A stretch of DNA of 64,000 nt from positions 79,648 to 143,647 of the forward strand of contig JAEXOY010000042.1 in NCBI GenBank assembly GCA_023439045.1, read 5' to 3'. Below are positions 9,292-18,718 of the stretch, one piece after another. How positions within the stretch are numbered: the first letter of the stretch is position 1; each line of letters begins with the position of its first letter. Origin of the DNA: Bacillota bacterium. GTDB taxonomy: Bacteria > Bacillota > Clostridia > Acetivibrionales > DSM-1351. The notes beneath the pieces are model-generated. The model was given only the letters and a program-made list of their open reading frames with translations. It did not search any database and had not been told where the DNA came from. The position numbers were made by a program, and so were the translations under genes.

Positions 9292-10233
9292 GTGGGAAAA
9301 TATATATTTAAAAGAGTACTTATGGCTCTTCTCACAATTTTTGTGACGGTTACCATCACATTTATTATCAGCCACTCAATACCTGGAGATCCTCTTGCAA
9401 AGGAAGGCAATATGCCTCCAGGAGTATACGAAAATTTGCAACGCTATTATAACCTTGATAAACCGTTAATTGTTCAATATGGAATATATCTCAAAAATCT
9501 ACTTCAATTTGACTTAGGCCCATCACTCAAAAGTGCAAATTTAAGTGTTAATGATCAGATTTCTATGGGTTTCCCCGTTACACTTGCTCTAGGTGCGCAG
9601 GCATTTGTTGTAGCCATTATATTTGGGTTTATATTAGGGGTATTGGCCGCTCTTTACCATAATAAATGGCCTGACTATCTTTCTATGATATTAGCAATAA
9701 TCGGTATTTCAGTGCCAAGCTTCATAATGGCATATTTTCTAATGGACCTATTTTCGGTTAAGCTCATGTGGCTACCTGCTGCACGCTGGGGAACATGGAG
9801 GCACACAATACTTCCCACCGTTGCATTAGCAGCAATGCCAACGGCCTTTATAGCCAGGCTTATGCGCTCAAGCATGCTGGAAGTTCTGGGTTCCGACTAC
9901 ATTAAAACTGCAAAAGCCAAGGGATTGAAGCAAAATGTTATTATCATAAAACATGCCATAAGAAATGCAGTTCTGCCTGTGGTATCTGTTTTAGGTATTA
10001 TAGCAACCAACTTAGTAACGGGTAGCTTTGTTATTGAAAGGATATTTGCAATACCGGGTATAGGTGATTTATTTGTAAAAAGTATACTCAACAGAGACTA
10101 TCCTGCAATACTAGGTACAACAGTTTTCTATAGTGTAATGCTAATATTTATAGTTCTTATTGTTGATTTGCTGTATACGTTTATCGACCCAAGAATTAAA
10201 CTTGGAGGTGTAAAAAGTGCAAAACCAGAGTGA
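9292..10233 (+). CDS. oppB: Oligopeptide ABC transporter permease
   Basis: An inner-membrane channel subunit (binding-protein-dependent transport permease of the DppB/OppB type). The 313 residues begin with MGKYIFKRVLMALLTIFVTV, the first transmembrane segment, followed by the typical ISHSIPGDPL loop and about five further helices. The coupling-helix (EAA) region reads DYIKTAKAKGLKQNVII. The start is GTG at 9292; a nearby ATG at 9282 is in another frame that closes after nine codons. GGAAGAAGG lies about 11 nt upstream. It overlaps oppC by 17 nt, so translation is probably coupled. Confidence 0.92.
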   Translation: MGKYIFKRVLMALLTIFVTVTITFIISHSIPGDPLAKEGNMPPGVYENLQRYYNLDKPLIVQYGIYLKNLLQFDLGPSLKSANLSVNDQISMGFPVTLALGAQAFVVAIIFGFILGVLAALYHNKWPDYLSMILAIIGISVPSFIMAYFLMDLFSVKLMWLPAARWGTWRHTILPTVALAAMPTAFIARLMRSSMLEVLGSDYIKTAKAKGLKQNVIIIKHAIRNAVLPVVSVLGIIATNLVTGSFVIERIFAIPGIGDLFVKSILNRDYPAILGTTVFYSVMLIFIVLIVDLLYTFIDPRIKLGGVKSAKPE

Positions 10234-11146
10234 TATTAATAAAGAGTTATTCCGCCCTGCTTTAGATAACAGAGCAGCTGCAGAGAGCATCAAGAGACCG
10301 ATGATATCCTATTGGGCGGATGTATGGAGAAGGCTTAAGAAAAACAAACTGGCTATGTTTGGTTTGATAATACTGATTTTGTTAATCCTTATGGCTATAG
10401 TAGGACCTTACCTAACTGGCTACACATACTATACACAAAACTTAGATGCTCAGAACTTAAGACCAAGTGCAGACCATTGGTTCGGTACCGATTCAGTAGG
10501 TCGTGATTTATTTACAAGAACCTGGTATGGCGCCAGATATTCTCTATTTATTGGAATAATGGCAGCCATGATAGACTTTCTGATAGGTGTAATATACGGT
10601 GGTATAGCAGGTTTTAAGGGTGGCAAGACTGATACAATCATGATGCGTATAGCAGAAATCATATATAGTATACCTTACCTTCTGACCGTAATATTATTGA
10701 TGGTCATTCTGCCGCAAGGCTTATGGACCATTATCCTTGCAATGGGTATAACAGGCTGGCTTTCAATGGCGAGATTGGTGAGAGGTCAGGTATTGCAGCT
10801 CAAGGAAATGGAATTTGTACAGGCCTCTGCGCTGATGGGTGCAAAAACTGGTTGGATATTGAGAAAGCATTTAATTCCTAATACTATGGGCTCCATACTT
10901 GTAAATATAACTTTATCAGTACCAAGTGCAATATTTGCAGAGGCTACACTAAGCTTTCTAGGGCTTGGTGTTCCACCACCGGCAGCTAGCTGGGGTACAA
11001 TGGTAAGCGACTCAATACAGAGTCTTCTTGTAGGAAATGCATATCAACTCTTTATACCTGCATTCTTCATTTCATTGACAATGTTTAGCTTCAATGTACT
11101 GGGTGATGGACTAAGAGATGCACTTGACCCAAGACTGAGAAAATAA
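10217..11146 (+). CDS. oppC: Oligopeptide ABC transporter permease
   Basis: The second channel subunit, 309 residues, OppC/DppC type with the N-terminal extension (OppC_N) before the first helix. It shows HWFGTDSVGRDLFTRTWYGA, diagnostic of the family, and the coupling region EFVQASALMGAKTGWI. The start is GTG at 10217 with GGAGGTG 7 nt upstream, inside the end of oppB. It is followed by oppD after 12 nt, in one operon with the two ATPases. Confidence 0.92.
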   Translation: MQNQSDINKELFRPALDNRAAAESIKRPMISYWADVWRRLKKNKLAMFGLIILILLILMAIVGPYLTGYTYYTQNLDAQNLRPSADHWFGTDSVGRDLFTRTWYGARYSLFIGIMAAMIDFLIGVIYGGIAGFKGGKTDTIMMRIAEIIYSIPYLLTVILLMVILPQGLWTIILAMGITGWLSMARLVRGQVLQLKEMEFVQASALMGAKTGWILRKHLIPNTMGSILVNITLSVPSAIFAEATLSFLGLGVPPPAASWGTMVSDSIQSLLVGNAYQLFIPAFFISLTMFSFNVLGDGLRDALDPRLRK

Positions 11147-11158
11147 GGAGTAATATTG

Positions 11159-12247
11159 ATGGATAAATTATTAGAAATAAAAGACCTGCATGTTTCTTTT
11201 TTTACCTCAACGGGTGAAGTGCAGGCAATAAGAGGTGTTAGCTTTGAAGTTGGGCGTGGTGAAGTAGTTGCGCTTGTCGGTGAATCAGGCTGCGGGAAGA
11301 GCGTTACTTCACAGGCAATTATGCAAATTCTCCCCTCCCCACCTGCTAAGTATAAATCAGGAGAAATAATTTTTGATGGGAAGGATTTGCTAAAGGCTAC
11401 TGACAAGGATATGCAAAATATACGTGGTCATGAAATAAGCATGATATTCCAGGACCCAATGACCTCCCTAAACCCCACTATGAAGGTAGGGGCTCAGATA
11501 GCAGAAGGCATTATCAAGCATCAGGGATTATCTAAAAAAGAAGCTGATAAGAAAGCTGTAGAAATGCTAAAGAAAGTTGGTGTTTCACAGCCAGAAAAAC
11601 GTGCACACCAGTATCCGCATGAGTTTTCAGGTGGTATGAGGCAACGTGCAATGATAGCAATGGCACTTGCATGTAACCCAAAGCTTTTGATAGCAGACGA
11701 GCCCACCACCGCTCTTGATGTAACAATTCAAGCACAAATACTGACTTTGATGAAGGACCTTCAGAAGGATACCGGAACTTCTATTATATTCATTACCCAT
11801 GATTTGGGTGTTGTAGCAGAAATGTGTGACAGAGTAATAGTAATGTATGCCGGAAATATAGTAGAATCAGGCTCTCTTCGAGATATTTTCTATAACCCTG
11901 GTCATCCATATACACAGGGACTTCTAAAGTCAGTACCAAAGATGAACATGGACAGGCAGAAAGCCTTGGATCCGATATTGGGTACTCCACCTGATTTATA
12001 TGATCCTCCGAAGGGATGCCCTTTCTTTGCACGCTGCGACTATGCAATGGAAATATGCAGGCATAACAATCCTGCCCTGGTTCCTGTTAAAGGCAGACAA
12101 TCTGAAGATATTCCTCAGTATGCAAGCTGCTGGTTGCTACACCCCCATGCAAAGAAAACGCCTGAAGAAGCGAGGGAATCCTCACCTGCTCACGCTGATG
12201 CCCACGCTAAAGAATCATCTGATGAAAAGGGGGACGTAAATGAGTAA
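11159..12247 (+). CDS. oppD: Oligopeptide ABC transporter ATPase
   Basis: A cytoplasmic ATPase that energises peptide import. It has Walker A GESGCGKS (about residues 40-47), signature SGGMRQR, Walker B LLIADEPTTALD and the H-loop ITHDLG, then the oligo/dipeptide C-terminal domain with the cysteine cluster (CPFFARCDYAMEICR) typical of OppD/DppD. The last 30 residues form an Ala/His/Glu-rich tail (from about 332) that looks dispensable. ATG at 11159 is 9 nt after AAGGAG; an in-frame TTG one codon earlier is possible. Its last 8 nt overlap oppF. Confidence 0.93.
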   Translation: MDKLLEIKDLHVSFFTSTGEVQAIRGVSFEVGRGEVVALVGESGCGKSVTSQAIMQILPSPPAKYKSGEIIFDGKDLLKATDKDMQNIRGHEISMIFQDPMTSLNPTMKVGAQIAEGIIKHQGLSKKEADKKAVEMLKKVGVSQPEKRAHQYPHEFSGGMRQRAMIAMALACNPKLLIADEPTTALDVTIQAQILTLMKDLQKDTGTSIIFITHDLGVVAEMCDRVIVMYAGNIVESGSLRDIFYNPGHPYTQGLLKSVPKMNMDRQKALDPILGTPPDLYDPPKGCPFFARCDYAMEICRHNNPALVPVKGRQSEDIPQYASCWLLHPHAKKTPEEARESSPAHADAHAKESSDEKGDVNE

Positions 12248-13208
12248 TTCAAATAAAAGCGGACAGCCTTTGATATCAATTCGCAACCTAAAAAAGTACT
12301 TTCATGTTTCCGGAGGTACACTCAAGGCAGTTGACGGACTTACATTTGATATTTATAAAGGTGAAACAATAGGACTGGTTGGTGAAAGCGGCTGCGGTAA
12401 ATCTACTGCTGGAAGAACTATTTTAAGGATGTATGAGCCTACCTCTGGAGAAGTATTATTTGAGGGAACTGACGTATTTAAGCTCTCAAAAAGTGAACTT
12501 AATAAGATGAGATCTAAAATGCAAATGGTGTTTCAAGATCCATATTCTTCACTTAACCCAAGGATGACAGTAGAGGATATCATTGGAGAGCCTTTAGATG
12601 TAATGGGCAAATATAAAGCAGCTGAAAGAAGGAAAAGAATTGAAGAGCTTGTTAAAATGGTTGGACTTAATATAGATCATCTATCTCGTTTCCCCCATGA
12701 ATTCAGTGGTGGCCAGCGACAGAGAATAGGCATTGCTAGAGCACTTGCAATCAATCCTAGCTTCATAGTTTGTGATGAGCCAATTTCCTCACTTGATGTA
12801 TCTATTCAGGCTCAGGTTGTTAATCTACTCAAGGAGTTGCAGGAAGAATTGGGATTAACCTATTTGTTTATTGCCCACGACTTATCTATGGTAAAGTATA
12901 TATCTCATAGAATAATGGTTATGTATCTCGGGCATATGGCTGAGTTTGCTGACAGTGAAGAGCTAAATAATAATCCTTTGCATCCTTATACGCAAGCTCT
13001 GCTATCGGCAGTTCCAATACCTGACCCAGATGAGGCTAGTAAAAAGGAAAGGATTATTTTATCAGGAGATTTACCAAGTCCTATAAATCCTCCAAAAGGA
13101 TGTCCTTTCTGTACACGTTGCCCTAAAGCCTTTGATAAGTGTAATAATGAGAAGCCGGAATTTAGAGAAGTGAAGCCGGGGCACTTTGTAGCTTGTCATT
13201 CATGTTAA
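12240..13208 (+). CDS. oppF: Oligopeptide ABC transporter ATPase
   Basis: The second ATPase of the importer, 322 residues. It has Walker A GESGCGKST (about 44-52), signature SGGQRQRIGIARAL, Walker B FIVCDEPISSLD and H-loop IAHDLS. The C-terminal oligopeptide domain again has the CPFCTRCPKAFDKC cysteine cluster. The ATG overlaps the oppD stop by 8 nt, with GGGGGAC upstream. It is the last gene of the operon and is followed by a terminator. The five genes together form a complete importer; the peptide range cannot be read from the sequence. Confidence 0.93.
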   Translation: MSNSNKSGQPLISIRNLKKYFHVSGGTLKAVDGLTFDIYKGETIGLVGESGCGKSTAGRTILRMYEPTSGEVLFEGTDVFKLSKSELNKMRSKMQMVFQDPYSSLNPRMTVEDIIGEPLDVMGKYKAAERRKRIEELVKMVGLNIDHLSRFPHEFSGGQRQRIGIARALAINPSFIVCDEPISSLDVSIQAQVVNLLKELQEELGLTYLFIAHDLSMVKYISHRIMVMYLGHMAEFADSEELNNNPLHPYTQALLSAVPIPDPDEASKKERIILSGDLPSPINPPKGCPFCTRCPKAFDKCNNEKPEFREVKPGHFVACHSC

Positions 13209-13263
13209 GACATACCATATCTTTAAAATCATTATTTTTAGTGAATTTAATGATATTAATTAA

Positions 13264-13297
13264 AGGAGCAATCCCAAAGTAGTGGATTGCTCTTTTT
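13264..13297 (+). terminator. Terminator of the opp operon
   Basis: Stem GAGCAATCC / GGATTGCTC with a 9-nt loop followed by TTTTT, 55 nt after the oppF stop. Confidence 0.85.
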
Positions 13298-13326
13298 ATG
13301 TACCTAAATATTAATTTCATTCAATT

Positions 13327-14202
13327 TTATAATTGGATCGGTTTTTTTGTATCCAAAAAGTTTTGATGCTTTGACTCGTCCTCAATAACCACTTTTCTCA
13401 AAATAAAAATACCAAACAATGCAAAAGGTATTCCCAACACTGCATTTAGAAATTCGTCTGTAATACTGACTGCGGGTAAAGTGGTGGTCATTGAGGAAAT
13501 ACCCCCTGCCTTAATAGCTATTGCATAAAGACCGTCGGCTATATCAAACAGGGCATGTATTATTACTGCAATCCACAGGTTTTTTGTCCTCAAATAAATT
13601 GCAGCAAAGAAGATACCAAGAAATGTTGCATAGAATACCTGAGAAATTGTTTCAATTATTACGTCTCTGCCTTTTAGTATGTTCAATAAATTTGTCAGGT
13701 GCACCAGACCAAAAAGTATGCTAGACACAATAACTGACCTATATATACCTTTTTTGTTAATTCCCCAAGCTGATAAAAATATAGCTAGTATCAGTCCGCG
13801 AAAGAAGCTCTCTTCTATAAGGCCTACTCCCGTATATCTTAATACCAGAGGCAGGATAAGGGAAACATCTGCACTGTATTTACCTGCAAGTATTAAATCA
13901 TACGGCATGTTAAAAAATATTAGTATAACTGCAGGCCAGACGAGGTATATAACCTTTAGGCCAGAGGATGTTCCGAATTTTAATACTTCTGAAAAATTAA
14001 GCTTCCTTATTAAGTACAGGCAGATACAGAATCCAAACAATCGCTGAACAAAACCTATTAAATATCCAGCTCTCAAAGTTGCCTCCTCAAGACCCGCAAT
14101 TTCAAGATATATTGCTTTTAGAGGTATCAATATAATTAATACAAATATTAATGATATACCAAGACATGAGACAATCGGGTGCTTGCTAATATAGCTTTTC
14201 AT
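13327..14202 (-). CDS. CPBP-family intramembrane metalloprotease
   Basis: A polytopic membrane protein of 291 residues with about eight hydrophobic segments. The three Abi/CPBP (CAAX-like) motifs are present in order: EE-FFRG in GLIEESFFRGLILAIF, FGLVHLTN, and the third histidine block IIHALFDIADG. This family includes prenyl-protein proteases and bacteriocin-immunity proteins. The target here is unknown, and no bacteriocin-like gene is adjacent. It is convergent with oppF and divergent from the EamA transporter, so it is probably a single-gene unit. Confidence 0.88.
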   Translation of the reverse strand: MKSYISKHPIVSCLGISLIFVLIILIPLKAIYLEIAGLEEATLRAGYLIGFVQRLFGFCICLYLIRKLNFSEVLKFGTSSGLKVIYLVWPAVILIFFNMPYDLILAGKYSADVSLILPLVLRYTGVGLIEESFFRGLILAIFLSAWGINKKGIYRSVIVSSILFGLVHLTNLLNILKGRDVIIETISQVFYATFLGIFFAAIYLRTKNLWIAVIIHALFDIADGLYAIAIKAGGISSMTTTLPAVSITDEFLNAVLGIPFALFGIFILRKVVIEDESKHQNFLDTKKPIQL

Positions 14203-14425
14203 TTTATATCTGCTAACTCCTTATTGATATTAATAGCATAATAATACCATTATATGGTTGAGTCATCAATGCATAGTAATTTTTGCTAGCAATACGCCTC
14301 TACTTGCTTTTCACTAACTTAGTTGTATCAACTCTTGAATTTAGTTGGTTTTTGTGAGAATATTATCTTTATGGAATAAATCAAATATATGGCGTTGGTA
14401 TGGAAGAACGCCAATCGGAGTCATT

Positions 14426-15328
14426 ATGGAAAAGAGCAAAGAATTTAAAAAGAAAGTAATTGCATTAATTGCTATTACTTTAACATCAATATTTTGGGGT
14501 TACTCCTTTATTAGTACAAAGATACTTCTAGCAGAGCTTCCGCCTATCTCAATCGCATTTTTTAGACAAGTTATTGCTTCCATCGTTATGGTTGTTATAA
14601 TGTTATTCTCGAAGTCGTTTAAAAAAATGACCAAGCGTGACCTTATATTGTTAGCTATAGCATCCTTCTTTGGAGTAGTTCTATATTTTGTATTTGAAAA
14701 CATCGGGCTTAAGTATACTACCGCATCAAATGCCTCAATTATAGTTGCAGCTGTTCCAATTTTCACATTAGTAACAGAGAGTATTTTCTACAAACTGAAA
14801 ATAACTATAAAGCTAATAATATGTGTTGCCCTATCTGTAGCTGGAGTGTTCATGGTAATACTTGAACAAGGCTCCTTAGATCTGTCTTCGTCTACTCTCA
14901 AGGGAAACATATTAATGCTTCTAGCGATGATGGCATGGGTAGTTTATACCATTATAAGCAAAGGGCTTACCTCTCGCTACACAGGGTTACTACTTACTAC
15001 ATATCAAATGATAGTCAGTTCAATATTGTTTATACCTTTCATAATACATGAGGTCCCAAAGTGGCATACTATTTCAACAAGTGCAATGCTTAATTTACTA
15101 TACTTATCAGTATTTTGTTCTGCACTTGCATACTATCTATATAATTTAGCGGTAAAAGAACTTGGTGCAACAATAACAACCATGTTTCTAAACCTTATAC
15201 CTGTAGTAACCATTATAGGAGGCATTCTAGTACTAGACGAATCCATTTCAGGCCTTCAAATCGGTGGAATGGCGATTATCATTGCAAGCCTGTTTATTGT
15301 AAATAGTAAAAAGAATAATAAAAAATGA
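14426..15328 (+). CDS. EamA/DMT-family transporter
   Basis: A ten-helix drug/metabolite-superfamily permease of about 300 residues with two EamA repeats. The first begins at LTSIFWGYSFISTKILL, the second at MLLAMMAWVVYTIISKGL. The repeats end in the usual proline- and glycine-containing helices (LNLIPVVTIIGGILVLDE). I chose ATG 14426 (MEKSKEFKKK) with CGGAG 6 nt upstream; the in-frame sequence before it (from 14345) has no ribosome site and is not DMT-like. The substrate cannot be predicted. The 3' end nearly abuts the convergent MFS gene. Confidence 0.88.
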   Translation: MEKSKEFKKKVIALIAITLTSIFWGYSFISTKILLAELPPISIAFFRQVIASIVMVVIMLFSKSFKKMTKRDLILLAIASFFGVVLYFVFENIGLKYTTASNASIIVAAVPIFTLVTESIFYKLKITIKLIICVALSVAGVFMVILEQGSLDLSSSTLKGNILMLLAMMAWVVYTIISKGLTSRYTGLLLTTYQMIVSSILFIPFIIHEVPKWHTISTSAMLNLLYLSVFCSALAYYLYNLAVKELGATITTMFLNLIPVVTIIGGILVLDESISGLQIGGMAIIIASLFIVNSKKNNKK

Positions 15329-15334
15329 TAATGT

Positions 15335-15361
15335 CTCCACTGTTGGAGGAGCTCTTTTTTA
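15335..15361 (+). terminator. Weak terminator after the EamA gene
   Basis: A short CTCCA / TGGAG stem with a CTGT-side loop, followed after four bases by a run of T. It lies in the 33-nt space between two convergent genes. Confidence 0.4.
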
Positions 15362-16651
15362 TTACAACTTCTTCATTTCTAATGCCGCTATATCAAGCTT
15401 TTTGTGCATATTCTCAATGTCATTCTTGAACTTATATGCCAGTACCATTAATACTGCTGCACACGGAATCCACATAAGCACAGATATACTTAGTGCTGCT
15501 GTCATACCAAATGATACTGATAAAACTCCCCCAACCATCTTGCCAATTCCCGTCCCTACAGAATCGGTTAAGTTGAATACCGAGTAAATTGCGCCTCTGT
15601 TTTCAGGTACATTTACATCTAGCAACATCTTCTTTACATTCGGGCTTGTTATAGTGAGTATAAAAGATGCCACAAATCCCAGTAATATTGTGATTACCAG
15701 GTTACCTCCTAATGGAAGTACAAATATAAGTAGTGCCACTACTGAACCTGCCAAAGTAGTTATGGAGCACAGCATGGGTACATATGCCTCTTTTATTCTA
15801 AACAGTTTGCCCCCGAGAATGCCGCCCACTATCGTTCCTACTACTGTCCCTGCTCCAAAAAACAAAAAAACGGTAGTTGCTTGTTCAGTTGAAAAGTCTC
15901 TGTTCTGCTCAAGATATTTAATCAGGAAAAGAGGGATTGCCCCCCATGGAATAGTACCCATTAATCCTTGAATAAACAGGTATACATTTGTTTTTACCCT
16001 GCACAAATCCAAGTAATCAGAAAACTTAATTGTTCTACTATAGACCAGTCCTTGTTCTATAAGCTCCTTCAGGGATTCTTCCGATGCTCCCCTCTTTGGC
16101 TCAGGAATCAATAGATAGAAGAATATAATGGCAATAATCCCCGGAACAGCTGCCACAATAAAAGGAAGTCTCCATCCATATGTAGGTCCCAAATATCCGC
16201 TAATCATCATGCCTAATATCTGGCCGACTCCCATTACTGTCACCAACCAGGTTACTGCACTGGCTCTTTTCTTTTCATCAAACATGTCTCCAATCATCGA
16301 GAAGGTGGTTGGGAAGGATACTCCTACCCCTATACCGGTAAGTATTCTCAATACAAAGAACTGTTCATAGTTTTGAGCAAATGCAGTCATAAGGCAAGGA
16401 ATCTCTGCAATAATTATTGAAATGGTGAATAGTATCTTACGGTTCTTCTTATCTGAAAGGTATCCCCAGACTATACTTACTACTGCTCCTAATACTGTAA
16501 ATAGTGCACTCATAAGCCCAATATCGGCATCGTTCACGTTAAATTCCTTTTCAATATCACCTAAAGTAGCATTAATAATATTCTGGTCAGCATTAAGAAA
16601 CCCTACAATTAATATCATCAGTACAAGGGCAAGTATATTTCGGTTTTTCAT
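15362..16651 (-). CDS. MFS transporter, spinster-like
   Basis: A 429-residue major facilitator with 12 predicted helices. The loop 2-3 motif reads GYLSDKKNRKILF, followed by RILTGIGVGVSFPTTFSMIGD in helices 4-5, a pattern close to the Spns (spinster) branch. The cytoplasmic mid-loop (about 195-220) is charged. The C-terminal tail is a short amphipathic stretch. ATG follows GCGGGGATTGT. It stands downstream of a GH13 glucosidase on the same strand with a 97-nt gap; a link to sugar uptake is possible but not shown, because the Spns group also covers lipids and other substrates. Confidence 0.85.
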   Translation of the reverse strand: MKNRNILALVLMILIVGFLNADQNIINATLGDIEKEFNVNDADIGLMSALFTVLGAVVSIVWGYLSDKKNRKILFTISIIIAEIPCLMTAFAQNYEQFFVLRILTGIGVGVSFPTTFSMIGDMFDEKKRASAVTWLVTVMGVGQILGMMISGYLGPTYGWRLPFIVAAVPGIIAIIFFYLLIPEPKRGASEESLKELIEQGLVYSRTIKFSDYLDLCRVKTNVYLFIQGLMGTIPWGAIPLFLIKYLEQNRDFSTEQATTVFLFFGAGTVVGTIVGGILGGKLFRIKEAYVPMLCSITTLAGSVVALLIFVLPLGGNLVITILLGFVASFILTITSPNVKKMLLDVNVPENRGAIYSVFNLTDSVGTGIGKMVGGVLSVSFGMTAALSISVLMWIPCAAVLMVLAYKFKNDIENMHKKLDIAALEMKKL

Positions 16652-16748
16652 ACAATCCCCGCTTTCAATTAATTTATATTGCTCCTGTTAGGTCACTTTA
16701 AACTAAATATTCACCTTGTTAGTATTTGCTCAGATAACTTCAGCTCTC

Positions 16749-18488
16749 TTAGCAATCTAACTTATCAATTGCTGCCGTTAATTGAGAATTCTTGATATCT
16801 TTGTTGCCCACCTCAACAATCAGTATTTCATATGGTTCGAGTTTAATAATATCATGTGTAATCTTCGTATTTTCCGGTTTATGCGTAGCAAAGCTGACTG
16901 TTGTCTGCAGTACCTCTGCGTTAATCAGATCGGAAATAACGCTTTCACTTGAAATATACTGTTCGGAAATCCTATTCACTTGGGCGTCCTTATCGAGTAT
17001 GTCGGTAAGGCGTAAACTGGTATTACCACCACTAAAGTTGAGCATAATTAGAAGCTTTTCATCATCACTTTCTCTTGTAAATACCAAAGCCCTGTCACAA
17101 TACTTATCAAAGAATTGTATATTGCCCCTTGTAATTGAGGAATGTTTTTTTCTGTACCATATTAGCTTTTTGTAAAACCTCAATAAAGAGTTCCTTGTAA
17201 TGTCCTGTATCTCAACATTATTATCCATGTATTTTTCGTCTACAGGCAACCAAGGCTCTCCATAAGAAAAGCCTGCATTAATGGTAATATCCCATTGCAT
17301 AGGAGTCCTAGCTAAATCTCTGCAGAATCTTTTCAGAGGCCAGGTTTTCTTACTCAATGGGTCTTTCAGCTGTGAACGATTTATCTTTCCTCCTGTCATG
17401 CCAATCTCTTCACCATAATAAATAAATGGTGTTCCTCTTAGCGTCAAAAGCAGCGCTGCGGCCACTCTGCACCTATCAAGGGTCTCACTACCTTTTTTAT
17501 ACCTTAATGAGTGCCTGAGATTGTCGTGATTGCTGAATGTGAAATTGGGCCATGCATCACCCTGTAGGTGGTCATACCACTCCACTATGGAATGATATAT
17601 TTTTCTTGAACTCCATGGCTGGAAAAGGAAGTTAAAATTGAATGCCATATGTAATGTATCACTGCCACTCCCATAATAATCGGCTGCTACCTTTGCACTA
17701 TCAGTAAATACCTCCCCCACCATCATACGCTCATCATATTCATCTGTAATTTTTCTGAATTCACGGCAAATATCAATTGTCTCTGGCCTGTTTCTATCGT
17801 AAATATGCTTCTGAAAATCTAAACTTTTTATAGAATAGGGATTACTGCGAAACTCATCGTCTTTAATGAACCAGTTTATTACGTCCAGCCTGAATCCATC
17901 AACACCCATATCCAGCCAGTACCTCGCCAGACCGAACATCTCATTCCTGAGTTCTGCATTTCTCCAATTTAGCTCGGGTTGATGTCTTGTGAATGTGCCC
18001 AGATAAAACTCTCCCCTTTTAGGTTCGTACCACCAAGCACTCTTTAGTTCAAACTGAGCAAACCAATTATTAGGCTTTTTCCCGTTTTTGCCAGGGTGCC
18101 AGATATACCAGTCTGCTTTTTCATTATCTTTGCTTTGACGCGATTCAATAAACCAGGGGTGTTCATCAGAGGTATGGTTAAGTACCATATCAATAATTAT
18201 ATGAATACCCCGTCTGTGGGCTTCCTCAAGTAACATTTTAAAGTCCTCCAGTGTTCCAAACATTGGATCAATATCTCTATAATCAGATATATCATATCCA
18301 AAATCCTTCATGGGAGACCTAAAAAATGGAGATATCCAGATAGCGTCCACCCCAAGAGAGTTAGGAGTGCCATCATTGAGGTAATCAAGCTTCTCGATAA
18401 TTCCACGGATGTCGCCTATACCGTCACCATTTGAGTCCTTGAAGCTTCTAGGGTAAATTTGATAAATGACTCCTTCTTTCCACCACAT
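16749..18488 (-). CDS. Alpha-glucosidase, glycoside hydrolase family 13
   Basis: Hydrolyses alpha-glucosidic bonds of short malto- or isomalto-oligosaccharides. The 579-residue (beta/alpha)8 enzyme has no signal peptide, so it acts in the cytoplasm on imported sugars. Conserved regions: DMVLNHTSDEHPWF (region I), GVDGFRLDVINWF with nucleophile D202, GEVF with acid/base E259, and FSNHDN with D322. The N-terminus WWKEGVIYQIYPRSFKDSNG is typical of oligo-1,6-glucosidase/alpha-glucosidase enzymes. Exact specificity is not deducible. The start ATG follows AGGAAGAGGG. No sugar ABC transporter is adjacent; the MFS gene downstream is the only transport neighbour. Confidence 0.92.
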   Translation of the reverse strand: MWWKEGVIYQIYPRSFKDSNGDGIGDIRGIIEKLDYLNDGTPNSLGVDAIWISPFFRSPMKDFGYDISDYRDIDPMFGTLEDFKMLLEEAHRRGIHIIIDMVLNHTSDEHPWFIESRQSKDNEKADWYIWHPGKNGKKPNNWFAQFELKSAWWYEPKRGEFYLGTFTRHQPELNWRNAELRNEMFGLARYWLDMGVDGFRLDVINWFIKDDEFRSNPYSIKSLDFQKHIYDRNRPETIDICREFRKITDEYDERMMVGEVFTDSAKVAADYYGSGSDTLHMAFNFNFLFQPWSSRKIYHSIVEWYDHLQGDAWPNFTFSNHDNLRHSLRYKKGSETLDRCRVAAALLLTLRGTPFIYYGEEIGMTGGKINRSQLKDPLSKKTWPLKRFCRDLARTPMQWDITINAGFSYGEPWLPVDEKYMDNNVEIQDITRNSLLRFYKKLIWYRKKHSSITRGNIQFFDKYCDRALVFTRESDDEKLLIMLNFSGGNTSLRLTDILDKDAQVNRISEQYISSESVISDLINAEVLQTTVSFATHKPENTKITHDIIKLEPYEILIVEVGNKDIKNSQLTAAIDKLDC

Positions 18489-18577
18489 ACAGCCCTCTTC
18501 CTTCTAACCTGTTAAAGATATCACGGAAATCCTTAATATTACTATTCGACTAAATTATTGTAATACCTTTTTACACC

Positions 18578-18631
18578 ATAACAAAAATGCCCTCCTTTTA
18601 GCGTTAAATTTACGCCTATCAAGAGAGCATT
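18578..18631 (-). terminator. Terminator downstream of the secreted esterase
   Basis: On the minus strand, AATGCTCTC pairs with GAGGGCATT (one G-U pair), enclosing a nested GCGT/ACGC hairpin. TTTTTGTTATGG follows. It lies about 90 nt after the esterase stop codon. Confidence 0.7.
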
Positions 18632-18718
18632 CTTAAGGGTTGTATTCTGGTTCTGTATACCTAGGTACTTTATAATACGGATTGTTCTATGAATTTATCT
18701 TATATTTCATAAACATTG

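Noticed and set aside
13327..14202. Bacteriocin immunity protein
   Set aside because: The CPBP motifs are present but no bacteriocin precursor or export gene is adjacent, so only the family is assigned.
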